Shown in pieces: positions 8,424 to 16,971 of a DNA stretch of 64,000 nucleotides; positions within the stretch are counted from its first letter, which is position 1; each line of letters begins with the position of its first letter. Source of the DNA: Arcticibacter svalbardensis MN12-7 (GTDB lineage: Bacteria; Bacteroidota; Bacteroidia; Sphingobacteriales; Sphingobacteriaceae); the NCBI RefSeq assembly GCF_000403135.1, contig NZ_AQPN01000078.1:1-64000 (forward strand). The letters are read 5' to 3'. The notes beneath the pieces were generated by a model, which saw only the letters and a program-made list of their open reading frames with translations, had not been told where the DNA came from and did not search any database. Both the position numbers and the translations under genes were made by a program.

Positions 8424-9494
8424 TTAAACCGAAACAGGCTTGGCGTTTTGTATCGCAACCTGTTGCGCAACCCTTTCTGCCACTTGAAGAAAAGCCAGAG
8501 CTATTGGATGATCGGTTTGCATTATAATTGGTTCTCCTCCGTCTCCTGCTTCACTGATGGATTGAACTAAAGGTATCTCGCCTAAAAAAGGAACATTAAG
8601 CTTCTCTGCCAGGGACTTGCCGCCACCTTTACCAAATATATAGTATTTGTTATCGGGAAGTTCAGCAGGACTAAAATAAGACATGTTTTCAACAATACCT
8701 AAAATAGGTACATTGATTGCATTCATCATAAACATACCAATACCCTTTTTTGTGTCAGATAACGCTACTTTTTGTGGGGTAGTAACGATTACTGCACCTG
8801 CCACCGGATAGGTCTGAGTAAGCGTAATGTGAATATCACCTGTACCTGGAGGAAGATCCACAATGAGATAATCCAGTTCGCCCCAATCGGCATCGTTAAA
8901 CAGCTGTTTCACTGCATTAGAGGCCATTGGGCCTCTCCATGGAATAGGTTGCTCGGGATCGGTAAAGAAGCCGATAGAAAGTAGCTTTATTCCATATTTT
9001 TCAATTGGCTGGATCCGTGTTTTACCTTCAGGGCTTGCTTTAGCCTCCGGTTTCGCGTCTTCTACTCCAAACATAATCGGGATTGATGGTCCATAAATAT
9101 CTGCATCTATCAACCCTACCCTTGCGCCTTTCCTTGCTAAACCTAAAGCAATATTGGAAGCAACGGTAGACTTACCTACCCCTCCTTTACCTGAAGCTAC
9201 CACTATTATATTACTGATATTATTTAATGGCTGATTTTTTTGTGTGGTGACCCTTGAAGTCATTTTTACTTCAACTGCTACATCAGGACTGATGAAATGG
9301 GATATAGCATTCCGACAGGCATTTTCAATAAACCCTTTTAAAGGACATGCCGGAGTTGTTAAAATCACAGTGAATATCAGGTGATTCCCTTCAATTAATA
9401 TATCCTCAATCATGTTTAAGGTAACCAGGTCTTTTTTAAGATCCGGCTCTTCCACATGGCTCAAGGCATGTAGTACTTGTTCCTTTGTAATCAT
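8424..9494 (-). CDS. mrp: Mrp/ApbC-type P-loop ATPase, Fe-S cluster carrier
   Basis: The protein has 356 residues. An N-terminal MIP18/DUF59-like domain (about 1-85) precedes a ParA/Mrp ATPase with the deviant Walker A GKGGVGKST at 102-110 and the switch region DLPPGTGD. Mrp/ApbC proteins carry Fe-S clusters to apoproteins. In E. coli ApbC a CxxC follows the segment equivalent to NMSYF; here that stretch reads NMSYFSPAELPDNKYYIFG with no cysteine, so cluster binding must use other residues or a partner. The downstream NifU-like protein could be that partner. Confidence 0.92.
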   Translation of the reverse strand: MITKEQVLHALSHVEEPDLKKDLVTLNMIEDILIEGNHLIFTVILTTPACPLKGFIENACRNAISHFISPDVAVEVKMTSRVTTQKNQPLNNISNIIVVASGKGGVGKSTVASNIALGLARKGARVGLIDADIYGPSIPIMFGVEDAKPEAKASPEGKTRIQPIEKYGIKLLSIGFFTDPEQPIPWRGPMASNAVKQLFNDADWGELDYLIVDLPPGTGDIHITLTQTYPVAGAVIVTTPQKVALSDTKKGIGMFMMNAINVPILGIVENMSYFSPAELPDNKYYIFGKGGGKSLAEKLNVPFLGEIPLVQSISEAGDGGEPIIMQTDHPIALAFLQVAERVAQQVAIQNAKPVSV

Positions 9495-9513
9495 CTGTTG
9501 TGTATTAAAAACA

Positions 9514-9521
9514 CAAAAATA
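9514..9521 (-). promoter_or_regulatory. -7 promoter element for mrp
   Basis: On the reverse strand TATTTTTG is a perfect TAnnTTTG match, 19 bases upstream of the mrp ATG. Confidence 0.45.
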
Positions 9522-9631
9522 TGAAACCTACACGCTAAAGTCCTTGTTTACGTTATGTTTTTGCAGATATTTACACTGTGGAAACTAATCGTTTGATTTC
9601 GCGTTTCCAGTTAAGTCTCAAAAACATAAAT

Positions 9632-11764
9632 ATGTCCGAATACATGCGTATTCCTCTCCAGTACAAAAAATACCTTAAAATCGCTGGCATTGTACTAGGG
9701 GTTTTATTAATCCTCTCTGTAATTGCAGGCGCTATTGCTTATTCTAAAAGGGAAGCTATCCTAAAGGAACTTATCCAAAAAGCAAAAGTTAAGGCTAAAC
9801 GTGATTATAACTTGAATTTAACGATCAATAACCCTCATTTTGAGGGATTACGAACTATCGCTTTCTCGGATGTCGCTATTGTACCCGAGAACAGGGATAG
9901 TTTGCTTTTGATCCGTGACCTGCACATTGGTGTAAAATTAATGCCCCTTTTATTTGGCGATATTAAATTATTGGGATTAAAGGTAAGTGAAGCCCGGGTA
10001 AATTTAGTAAAGCGTGATTCGCTGCGCAACTATGACTTTTTATTTAAAAAGAAGAAAACAGATTCAACTGAACGGGGAAAAGCGGATTATGCTGAACTGG
10101 CTAATAATCTATTAAATCAGCTTCTTTATAAGATTCCGGATGAAATGGATGTGCGGAATTTCAAATTAACCATAATCAGGGATGCTGAGCAGTTTAATTT
10201 TAATACCACATCGGCAATCATCAAGGATGGGGAATTGAAGTCGCGGATCCTCATTAATGGTAACGAATCGATATGGCATCTGGATGGACTGGTCGAAGCA
10301 TCTGACCAAAAGCTAGACATTAAGCTATATGCTGAGAATAAAAAAGTGGAACTTCCTATATTGGAAAAGAAGTTTGGTGTCAAGATCAACTTTGACACGG
10401 TATATACGCAGTTAAAGAACACTCGAAAAGATGGTGAGGAGTATCATATTTATGGTTCATGGGCCATCAGGAATCTCTTGATCAATCATCCAAAGATTGC
10501 TGCAAACGACATCATTATTCCAAGTGGTTCTATCGATGCGGATATCCTGATTGGCAAGAATTACCTGGCAATTGACAGTTCTTCTGTGATCCACTTAAAG
10601 AATATTGAAGCCCGGCCTTTTATTAAATATACGTTAGGGACTTTTAAAAAGTACGAATTGAAGCTTAAAACTGACGATCTTGACGCCCAGGAGTTATTTA
10701 ATTCATTCCCTACCGGTTTATTTGAGTCGTTGGAAGGAATAAAAGTAGCCGGGAAACTCCGCTATGATCTTGACTTTTCTCTTGATACCAGAAATCCGGA
10801 TAGTGTCAGGTTTAGTTCATCTCTTAATTCCTCAGGGTTCAGGATCGTTCAGTGGGGCAAAACTAATCTGGCGAAAATTAACAGCCCTTTTGTGTACACT
10901 CCTTACGAGTTTGGAAAGCCCATGCGGGATATTATAGTCGGGCCAAAGAATCCTGATTATACACCTATTAACGAAATCTCACCGGATCTACGCCATGCAC
11001 TGCTGACCTCAGAGGATCCATCTTTTTACTCGCATCGAGGATTTGTGGAAAGTTCTATTCGCCGTTCTATTGCAACCAATTTTAAAGAAAAGGCTTTTAT
11101 AAGAGGTGGAAGTACAATATCCATGCAATTAGTGAAGAACGTTTTTCTGATCAGACAAAAAACACTAGCACGTAAAATTGAAGAAATTCTGATTGTATGG
11201 CTGATTGAAAACAATCATGTATCTACGAAAAATCGCATGTATGAAGTTTACCTGAACATTATTGAATGGGGTAGAAATGTATATGGTATAGGGGAGGCAG
11301 CTCGTTATTATTTCAGCAAAAAACCTTCCGAATTAAGTATAGGCGAAAGTATCTTTCTGGCTAGTATTGTACCACGACCGAAATCATCACTATACTATTT
11401 CCTGTATGATGGCAGCCTGCGTAACAGTTTAAGAGGTTATTTCAGGTTAATAGGTAATTTAATGGCTGAAAGGGGTTATACTATGCGAGATTCCAGTGCA
11501 TACGGATTTTACAATGTCAGGCTACGTGAAAGCCTCCGTCCTGAAGCACCTGTTGATACGATGCAAGTAGATTCCTTGTTTGAATTCCAGGATATGGATG
11601 AAGGAGGAATATTGAGGGATATTTTTAAAATCCCAAAGAGAGATACCGTCCGCCATGAAGAAGAAATTAAAAAAGCGATATTGGCTGATACTACGTTAAC
11701 ACGTTCGGAAAAAAGGAAACTTAAACGAGACATGAAACGTTTGGAGAAGGAAAAAGATAATTAA
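9632..11764 (+). CDS. Peptidoglycan glycosyltransferase (GT51) with N-terminal AsmA-like region
   Basis: The protein has about 710 residues. One transmembrane helix (about 15-37, IAGIVLGVLLILSVIAGAI) is followed by a long AsmA/DUF748-like beta-rich region (about 45-420), then a GT51 transglycosylase domain. GT51 motifs are clear: EDPSFYSHRG at about 459-468, with the catalytic glutamate, and GGSTISMQLVKN at about 491-502. No transpeptidase (penicillin-binding) domain follows, so this is a monofunctional glycan-strand polymerase. The C-terminal 70 residues are charged. An in-frame GTG at 9578 would add 18 residues; the ATG at 9632 was preferred for its A-rich context. The pairing of the two regions is unusual outside Bacteroidota. 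Confidence 0.85.
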   Translation: MSEYMRIPLQYKKYLKIAGIVLGVLLILSVIAGAIAYSKREAILKELIQKAKVKAKRDYNLNLTINNPHFEGLRTIAFSDVAIVPENRDSLLLIRDLHIGVKLMPLLFGDIKLLGLKVSEARVNLVKRDSLRNYDFLFKKKKTDSTERGKADYAELANNLLNQLLYKIPDEMDVRNFKLTIIRDAEQFNFNTTSAIIKDGELKSRILINGNESIWHLDGLVEASDQKLDIKLYAENKKVELPILEKKFGVKINFDTVYTQLKNTRKDGEEYHIYGSWAIRNLLINHPKIAANDIIIPSGSIDADILIGKNYLAIDSSSVIHLKNIEARPFIKYTLGTFKKYELKLKTDDLDAQELFNSFPTGLFESLEGIKVAGKLRYDLDFSLDTRNPDSVRFSSSLNSSGFRIVQWGKTNLAKINSPFVYTPYEFGKPMRDIIVGPKNPDYTPINEISPDLRHALLTSEDPSFYSHRGFVESSIRRSIATNFKEKAFIRGGSTISMQLVKNVFLIRQKTLARKIEEILIVWLIENNHVSTKNRMYEVYLNIIEWGRNVYGIGEAARYYFSKKPSELSIGESIFLASIVPRPKSSLYYFLYDGSLRNSLRGYFRLIGNLMAERGYTMRDSSAYGFYNVRLRESLRPEAPVDTMQVDSLFEFQDMDEGGILRDIFKIPKRDTVRHEEEIKKAILADTTLTRSEKRKLKRDMKRLEKEKDN

Positions 11765-11831
11765 AAACAGTAGTACCAGGCATCTGCATAGCTTATGCTT
11801 GTGACATCGCCTGAAATTAAAATCATTCAAT

Positions 11832-12386
11832 ATGAAAATCCAGATTGAGGATAAAGAATTTAGCTGTTTCCTGGAGTATGAACAGATAAAAAAGAGAACA
11901 AGATTGCTTGGAATTCAAATGAATGTGGATTATGAGGACAAGCTTCCTGTTGTCATTGCAGTGCTTAATGGAAGTTTCCTTTTCATGGCAGACCTGGTAA
12001 AAGAGCTTACTGTACCCATTGAAGTCTCTTTTGTGAAACTATCTTCCTACCATGGAGGTGAATCAAGTAGTGGCGTAGTTAAAGAAATAATTGGGCTGGA
12101 CATTGACTTACAGAACCGGGATGTCATTATTGTAGAAGATATAGTGGATACTGGCAACACGATTACGCATGTATTAAAGCAAATAAAAGAATATAATCCT
12201 GCATCTGTAGTAGTGTGTACTTTGCTCCTGAAACCTGATGCACTTCAGGTAGAAGTGCAGGAGATTGCTTATGTGGGATTTGAAATTCCAGATGAATTTG
12301 TAGTCGGCTATGGACTTGATTACAAAGGCTTAGGAAGAAACTTGAAGGATATTTATCGGGCAATCAGTCTTCCTTCGGAAACTTAA
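11832..12386 (+). CDS. hpt: Hypoxanthine phosphoribosyltransferase
   Basis: This purine-salvage enzyme converts hypoxanthine or guanine plus PRPP to IMP or GMP. The PRPP loop VIIVEDIVDTGNT lies at about 98-110, and VLNGSFLFMADL and the SSYHGG flexible loop match the family. The length of 184 residues is normal. It lies 39 bases before psd on the same strand; the two functions are not obviously linked. Confidence 0.93.
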   Translation: MKIQIEDKEFSCFLEYEQIKKRTRLLGIQMNVDYEDKLPVVIAVLNGSFLFMADLVKELTVPIEVSFVKLSSYHGGESSSGVVKEIIGLDIDLQNRDVIIVEDIVDTGNTITHVLKQIKEYNPASVVVCTLLLKPDALQVEVQEIAYVGFEIPDEFVVGYGLDYKGLGRNLKDIYRAISLPSET

Positions 12387-12425
12387 AGACATTTTTAGCA
12401 TATTTGCGTTAAAAAATAATCATAA

Positions 12426-13094
12426 ATGACAATCCATAAAGAAGGTTATACTTCAATAGCGCTTACCGTTCTACTGATATTTATTATGAATGCGTTAGCT
12501 CATTACTATTTGCCTAACCAAACTGTAATTAAGTGGATCATTTATTGCTTTTCCTTGGCTATTTTTATCATAGTAGTTCAGTTTTTTAGACACCCTACCC
12601 GCCAAACAACGGTCAATGTAGAACATGTTATTTGTCCGGCTGATGGTAAAGTAGTCGTAATTGAGGAAACAGAAGAGACTGAATATTTTAAAGGCAGACG
12701 TTTGCAGATTTCTGTGTTTATGTCGCCAATCAATGTACATGTGAACCGAAACCCTATATCAGGAATCGTAAAATACTTTAAGTACCATCCGGGTAAATAT
12801 CTGGTTGCATGGGATCCTAAGTCGTCCACAGATAATGAACGTACCACAGTGGTAGTAGAGGACAGCAATGGCATAGAAATACTATTCAGGCAGATTGCAG
12901 GTGCACTAGCGAGAAGGATTGTTTGTTATGTTAAGGAAGGCGATCATGTGGAGCAAGGAGAGCAATTTGGATTTATAAAGTTTGGCTCCAGAGTAGACGT
13001 ATATTTACCTATTGGAACCGAAGTAAAAGTTAATTTAGGTGATATAGTGAAGGGCGGAGTTACTGTACTAGCCGACATTTCTAATCCTTCATAA
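12426..13094 (+). CDS. psd: Phosphatidylserine decarboxylase family protein (short form)
   Basis: The enzyme makes phosphatidylethanolamine from phosphatidylserine. Two hydrophobic helices at the N-terminus (about 10-50) anchor it in the membrane. The family motifs CPADGKVVVIEE, FMSPINVHVNRNP and the self-cleavage region FGSRVDVYLP (about 186-195) are present; cleavage at Gly-Ser would create the pyruvoyl group. The length of 222 residues fits the short archaeal/Bacteroidota type. A CATATTTG -7-like box lies at 12399-12406. Confidence 0.9.
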   Translation: MTIHKEGYTSIALTVLLIFIMNALAHYYLPNQTVIKWIIYCFSLAIFIIVVQFFRHPTRQTTVNVEHVICPADGKVVVIEETEETEYFKGRRLQISVFMSPINVHVNRNPISGIVKYFKYHPGKYLVAWDPKSSTDNERTTVVVEDSNGIEILFRQIAGALARRIVCYVKEGDHVEQGEQFGFIKFGSRVDVYLPIGTEVKVNLGDIVKGGVTVLADISNPS

Positions 13095-13551
13095 GTCAAT
13101 TCCATATAATAACCTTTCCTTAAAGTAGATTACAGAGCCAACTGAGCTCTTTTCTTCCTCCCATGGACATTATCCTACTTCCCTCCTTAATTGCAGTCTC
13201 TATGCTTTTAAAGAAGATTTGAAATAAGGATTTCGATCTTCCTGATACAGGTAAATACATAATCAAATCACCATTATACCTGTTTTATAACTAAAGTCCC
13301 TTTTTATATGGAGAACTCATTAAATAATTAAGTTTCTCAATCCCTCTAACTTCCTTAAGTTATAGTTTGACTGCAGCAATAAATTATAAGGGAATGGAGT
13401 AAAGGTATGTTTTGAATGACAAGCAATATAGGGGATGCAAGGAAAGTGTCGGCTACATGGATTATAGCATCAGATTCAGGTCAGTTTGAATACTCGTGAA
13501 TAAATATTCCTTTAAAATCTTAATAAATAGCAGCAGAACTTGCTATAAACT
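13095..13551. other. Gene-free interval between psd and rplS
   Basis: No convincing gene is seen. A weak hairpin (ACAGGTA 13247-13253 and TACCTGT 13277-13283 followed by TTTTAT) could end psd transcripts. The rplS terminator occupies the right edge. I see no tandem repeat or conserved RNA here. Confidence 0.5.
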
Positions 13552-13583
13552 AAAAATCCTGTTCGCGAATCATCACGAACAGG
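13552..13583 (-). terminator. Terminator of rplS
   Basis: Perfect eight-base arms CCTGTTCG (13558-13565) and CGAACAGG (13576-13583) form a hairpin. On the reverse strand it is followed by ATTTTTAG. It lies 27 bases after the rplS stop codon. Confidence 0.75.
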
Positions 13584-13610
13584 ACTAGAATGTCTTTCTG
13601 TTAAAAGAAC

Positions 13611-13961
13611 TTATCTGGTTCTCTTAGTCTTAATTCTGGCAGCTTTACCAGTTAAGGCGCGTAGGTAGAACAATTTGGCTCTGCGAACTTTACCAATACT
13701 ATGTACTTCTATTTTAGCAATATTAGGTGAGTTGATTGGAAAAATACGCTCAACCCCAATACCGTTAGATACTTTTCTTACAGTAAATGTTTCATTGTTT
13801 CCAACACTATTGCGTTGAAGAACAACTCCTTGATAAATCTGGATACGCTCTTTGTTTCCTTCGCGGATTTTATAGTGCACACTTACTGTATCGCCAGATT
13901 TGAATGCAGGCACTTCTTTCCTGGCTACAGCCTGCTCTTCAACAAATTTTACTAAATCCAT
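13611..13961 (-). CDS. rplS: Large ribosomal subunit protein bL19
   Basis: The protein has 116 residues and lies at the subunit interface. [25 protein letters not shown] and the C-terminal [11 protein letters not shown] segment are typical of L19. It belongs to the usual rpsP-rimM-trmD-rplS set, but here a 436-base gap separates it from trmD and it has its own terminator, so it may be transcribed separately. Confidence 0.96.
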   Translation of the reverse strand: MDLVKFVEEQAVARKEVPAFKSGDTVSVHYKIREGNKERIQIYQGVVLQRNSVGNNETFTVRKVSNGIGVERIFPINSPNIAKIEVHSIGKVRRAKLFYLRALTGKAARIKTKRTR

Positions 13962-14134
13962 GCTTTATTATTTATTAAACGGCATTATACCTTAATATCC
14001 GCTCCTGTTTTTCGGAGTGCAATGTTAGGCATAATTTTTTACAAAAGAAAGAATAATTGCAAATAAACATTTCTGGAAGAGCATAAATAAGGAAATAGTG
14101 TAGTACTAAATTTAACACTTACCAAACAAGGAAC

Positions 14135-14344
14135 TTAGAGACTAAGTTTAAGCAGAAAAAACAACAGGATATTGAACTAATCATTAATTAATGAAGCAGC
14201 TAAAAGACCAGGCCTAATTAAAGAAATTAGCATGGTGCAAAACGTACTACTCAATAAAAAGCTGGGCTTAATCAAATAAAATGATGTGGTACCAAATGTA
14301 ATAATAAAAATGAGTAAGCTAAAAGGCCATGCCTAATCAGAGAA
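14135..14344. repeat. Degenerate tandem repeat, about 60-bp period
   Basis: Three recognisable copies start with an AGCT at 14198, 14260 and 14317 (spacings 62 and 57). Copies one and three share AGCTAAAAG-CCA-GCCTAAT-AGAA with few changes; copy two is AGCTGGGCTTAATCAAATAAA. A fourth, more decayed copy may begin near 14135. The period is not a multiple of three, so it is unlikely to be coding. Confidence 0.55.
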
Positions 14345-14368
14345 GTTCTATATTATTCAATATAGAAC
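14345..14368. repeat. Perfect ten-base inverted repeat downstream of trmD
   Basis: GTTCTATATT and AATATAGAAC enclose the loop ATTC. It lies 30 bases after the trmD stop and may end or stabilise the trmD message, although no strong T tract follows on the reverse strand. Confidence 0.6.
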
Positions 14369-14397
14369 GCTAAAATCCCAACATCTCTTTCTTCAAA

Positions 14398-15072
14398 TTA
14401 CTTCAACAAATCGGGACGGCGTTCTGTAGTTCGCTCTAAGGCTTTTTCGTGTAGCCAGTTATGTATTTTAGCCTCATCACCGCTTAATAAGATCTCAGGA
14501 ACCTTTAATCCTTTCCAATCAGCAGGTCTGGTGTATACTGGAGCATCAAGCAGGTCGTCCTGAAAGGAGTCAGACAGCGCAGATGTTTCATCGGATAAAA
14601 CGCCAGGAATTAAGCGCACAATGGAATCTACCAGTATGGCAGCCGGAAGTTCCCCTCCCGATACCACATAATCACCGATTGATATTTCGCGGGTAACATA
14701 AAGATCCCTAATCCGCTGATCGATACCTTTATAATGACCACAAAGGATCAGTATATTTTCACCCAGAGAAAGTTCATTTGCAGTAGATTGATTAAGCGTC
14801 ACACCATCAGGAGTCATAAAGATCACCTCATCGTACTTCCGCTCAGCTTGCAGGCTTTCAATGCAGGCGGCAAAGGGTTGAATAGACATCACCATTCCAC
14901 TTCCACCTCCGTAAGGATAGTCATCTACGTTCCTGTGTTTGTTGGTCGAGTAATCCCTTAGGTTATGAACAACGATCTCCACTAACCCTTTTGTTTGTGC
15001 ACGCTGAAGGATAGAATGAGCAAAGGGACTTTCTAAAAGGCCCGGAAGAACAGATATGATATCAAATCTCAT
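14398..15072 (-). CDS. trmD: tRNA (guanine-N1-)-methyltransferase TrmD
   Basis: The enzyme methylates G37 of tRNAs using S-adenosylmethionine, which prevents frameshifting. The N-terminal trefoil-knot SPOUT fold is seen in [30 protein letters not shown] and [11 protein letters not shown], followed by [12 protein letters not shown]. The length of 224 residues is normal. It starts six bases after the rimM stop, so the two are cotranscribed. Confidence 0.96.
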   Translation of the reverse strand: MRFDIISVLPGLLESPFAHSILQRAQTKGLVEIVVHNLRDYSTNKHRNVDDYPYGGGSGMVMSIQPFAACIESLQAERKYDEVIFMTPDGVTLNQSTANELSLGENILILCGHYKGIDQRIRDLYVTREISIGDYVVSGGELPAAILVDSIVRLIPGVLSDETSALSDSFQDDLLDAPVYTRPADWKGLKVPEILLSGDEAKIHNWLHEKALERTTERRPDLLK

Positions 15073-15078
15073 GATGTT

Positions 15079-15603
15079 TTAGCTTTTGTAAATATCGGTT
15101 AATCCATCCGGAAGGTCAACATGCAAAGTTTTTGCTTCTTCATCAATCGATATGATCAGGTCATCATTCAACGGGAACATAATTTCATTTGATTGATAGG
15201 CCACCACTGCTATAAATTGTTGCGGGTATTCATGAACGTCAAGAATTTCACCAAGCTCACCCAGCTTTTCGTCAAAAGCTATAAAACCTTTCAGATCGGT
15301 GTAATAAAACTCGTCGTCTGTTCGCTCCGGTTTTTTAGAAAGGGGCAGATAAAGCTTTTTCTTAAGCAATTTTGCCGCTTTTTCAATCACATCGATATCT
15401 TCAAAGTAAAAATACCCTGTAGAGTTGGGATGAATTTTATAAGATGATATAAAATAAGGGACTAACTTTTTATTTATTTCGACAAATACAGATTCAAACT
15501 CCAGCTCCTCATAATCATCACATTCAAAATAAACCTGAACTTCGCCTTTCAGCCCCTTGGTCTTGGTAATATAACCGATGTAAAAGCTTTCTTCGATCGT
15601 CAT
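15079..15603 (-). CDS. rimM: Ribosome maturation factor RimM
   Basis: RimM binds uS19 and assists 30S maturation. The N-terminal RimM barrel starts with FYIGYITKTKGLKGEVQVYF and the C-terminal PRC-barrel contains LGELGEILDVHEYPQQFIAVV and IMFPLNDDLI. The ATG at 15603 gives a protein of 174 residues that begins just before the conserved domain; an ATG seven codons upstream is possible. It overlaps no neighbour and is tightly followed by trmD. Confidence 0.92.
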   Translation of the reverse strand: MTIEESFYIGYITKTKGLKGEVQVYFECDDYEELEFESVFVEINKKLVPYFISSYKIHPNSTGYFYFEDIDVIEKAAKLLKKKLYLPLSKKPERTDDEFYYTDLKGFIAFDEKLGELGEILDVHEYPQQFIAVVAYQSNEIMFPLNDDLIISIDEEAKTLHVDLPDGLTDIYKS

Positions 15604-15614
15604 TTCTTTAAATA

Positions 15615-15681
15615 AAAATGTCATTTCAACAAATTAGAATATCTGATATCAGATAATTCGAATCTGCCAAAATGACATTTA
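15615..15681. repeat. Nested palindromes in the rpsP-rimM gap
   Basis: A perfect 16-base palindrome TATCTGATATCAGATA at 15640-15655 is bracketed by inverted arms AAATGTCATTT-like (15615-15626) and AAATGACATTT (15670-15680). The whole gap can fold into one structured element. It may be a processing or attenuation signal between the two genes. Confidence 0.6.
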
Positions 15682-15697
15682 GTGTTTTTTTGAAAAA

Positions 15698-16231
15698 TTA
15701 TTCAGGATTTTCAGAAGCTTCTTCAGTAGCTGCATCTTCAGCAACAGGTTCTTCTGTTACTTCAGGTGCTGGAGGAGTATTTTTGATTGCTATTGCAGCC
15801 GCTCTATCTTCCTTCTTTTTAGCTTCAGCTAATAAAGCCGCTTTTCTAACAGCATCTTTATTTGTGTTGAAATCTTCTTTTTTACCTAATACCTTTTCTT
15901 GTTTACTCTGTACCCATTCATTAAACTTTGATTGAGCTTGTTCAGCAGTAAGTGCGCCTTTCGCGATACCACCTTCAAGGTGTTTCATGAAAAGAACTCC
16001 CTTGTCTGAAAGAAGTGTACGGACAGTATCTGTAGGTTGTGCTCCTTTATTGATCCAGTCCAGTGATCTTTCGAAGTTTAAATCGATTGTTGCTGGATTA
16101 GTGTTTGGGTTATAAGAACCTAAACGTTCGATAAAGCGGCCATCTCTTGGTGCGCGTGAGTCTGCTACGATTACATAGTAAAAAGGTTTTCCTTTTTTAC
16201 CGTGTCTCTGCAGTCTGATTTTAGTTGCCAT
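15698..16231 (-). CDS. rpsP: Small ribosomal subunit protein bS16 with C-terminal extension
   Basis: The bS16 core occupies about residues 1-85 ([40 protein letters not shown]). A further 90 residues form a charged extension ending in an Ala/Glu/Pro-rich tail; the total of 177 residues is about twice the E. coli protein, as is common in Bacteroidota. The ATG at 16231 was chosen because it begins the conserved core and lies behind a perfect -7 box; the open frame continues upstream to 16345 without homology. Confidence 0.94.
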   Translation of the reverse strand: MATKIRLQRHGKKGKPFYYVIVADSRAPRDGRFIERLGSYNPNTNPATIDLNFERSLDWINKGAQPTDTVRTLLSDKGVLFMKHLEGGIAKGALTAEQAQSKFNEWVQSKQEKVLGKKEDFNTNKDAVRKAALLAEAKKKEDRAAAIAIKNTPPAPEVTEEPVAEDAATEEASENPE

Positions 16232-16289
16232 TGTTTTGTTTTGTTTTATGTATTCAACATAGTTCCCGGAGTGTCCTTCTGCGGGGATG

Positions 16290-16297
16290 CAAAGATA
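16290..16297 (-). promoter_or_regulatory. -7 promoter element for the rpsP operon
   Basis: On the reverse strand TATCTTTG is a perfect TAnnTTTG match, 58 bases upstream of the rpsP ATG. It would drive rpsP-rimM-trmD and confirms that the longer rpsP frame is not used. Confidence 0.6.
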
Positions 16298-16371
16298 GCA
16301 ATTATGACAACATAAAAAACTTATTAGGCTGTTTTTTAAGGACAAAGGAGAAATTGCATCAAAAATAACGC

Positions 16372-16938
16372 TTACAGGTGACGCTCTACATAGTCTATCA
16401 GCGAATGAATCACTTTAATATGAATCTCCTGGGCCCTATCTGCATAGTTTGATTTTGGTGCTCTAACTTCAACATCACACAATGAAGCCATTTTGCCTCC
16501 ATCTTTTCCCGTCAATCCAATCACTTTCAATCCTTTTTCTTTCGCAGCAAGAATTGCCTGGATCACGTTCTCTGAATTTCCGCTCGTACTGATTGCAAAT
16601 AAAACATCACCCGGTTGCCCAATAGCTTCCACCATTCTTGAAAAGACAAAATTATAACCATAATCATTGCCCACACAAGAGAGGTGCGAAGGATCAGATA
16701 TAGACAAGGCAGCCAGAGCTTTACGATCATTTCGGTAACGGCCGGACAGCTCTTCAGCAAAATGCATCGCATCGCACATAGAACCTCCATTGCCACATGA
16801 AATTATTTTATTACCTGTTGCAAGCGCATCAGATAATAATTTTCCTGCATCTTCAATCTTTTGAAAATTCGAATCATCAGCCAAAAAATCTATTAATACA
16901 GACTGTGCTTCTATAAAATGTTGTTTTACTGAACTCAT
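16372..16938 (-). CDS. gmhA: Sedoheptulose-7-phosphate isomerase (SIS domain)
   Basis: The protein has 188 residues. [26 protein letters not shown] and [16 protein letters not shown] are the sugar-phosphate-binding loops of a SIS domain, and the overall pattern matches GmhA, which makes D-glycero-D-manno-heptose 7-phosphate for lipopolysaccharide or S-layer sugars. Neighbouring heptose genes are not seen here. It starts 33 bases after the pfkA stop. Confidence 0.88.
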   Translation of the reverse strand: MSSVKQHFIEAQSVLIDFLADDSNFQKIEDAGKLLSDALATGNKIISCGNGGSMCDAMHFAEELSGRYRNDRKALAALSISDPSHLSCVGNDYGYNFVFSRMVEAIGQPGDVLFAISTSGNSENVIQAILAAKEKGLKVIGLTGKDGGKMASLCDVEVRAPKSNYADRAQEIHIKVIHSLIDYVERHL

Positions 16939-16971
16939 GATATCGATTTTACAAAATGCTAGGAGAAGAAA

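Larger units (their letters stand above)
13962..14397. other. Gene-free interval between rplS and trmD
   Basis: This interval splits a ribosomal gene set that is usually tight. The part next to rplS should hold its promoter: on the reverse strand TAACATTG (14021-14028) is a 7 of 8 match to TAnnTTTG. The part nearer trmD holds degenerate repeats and a ten-base hairpin, listed separately. Confidence 0.5.
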
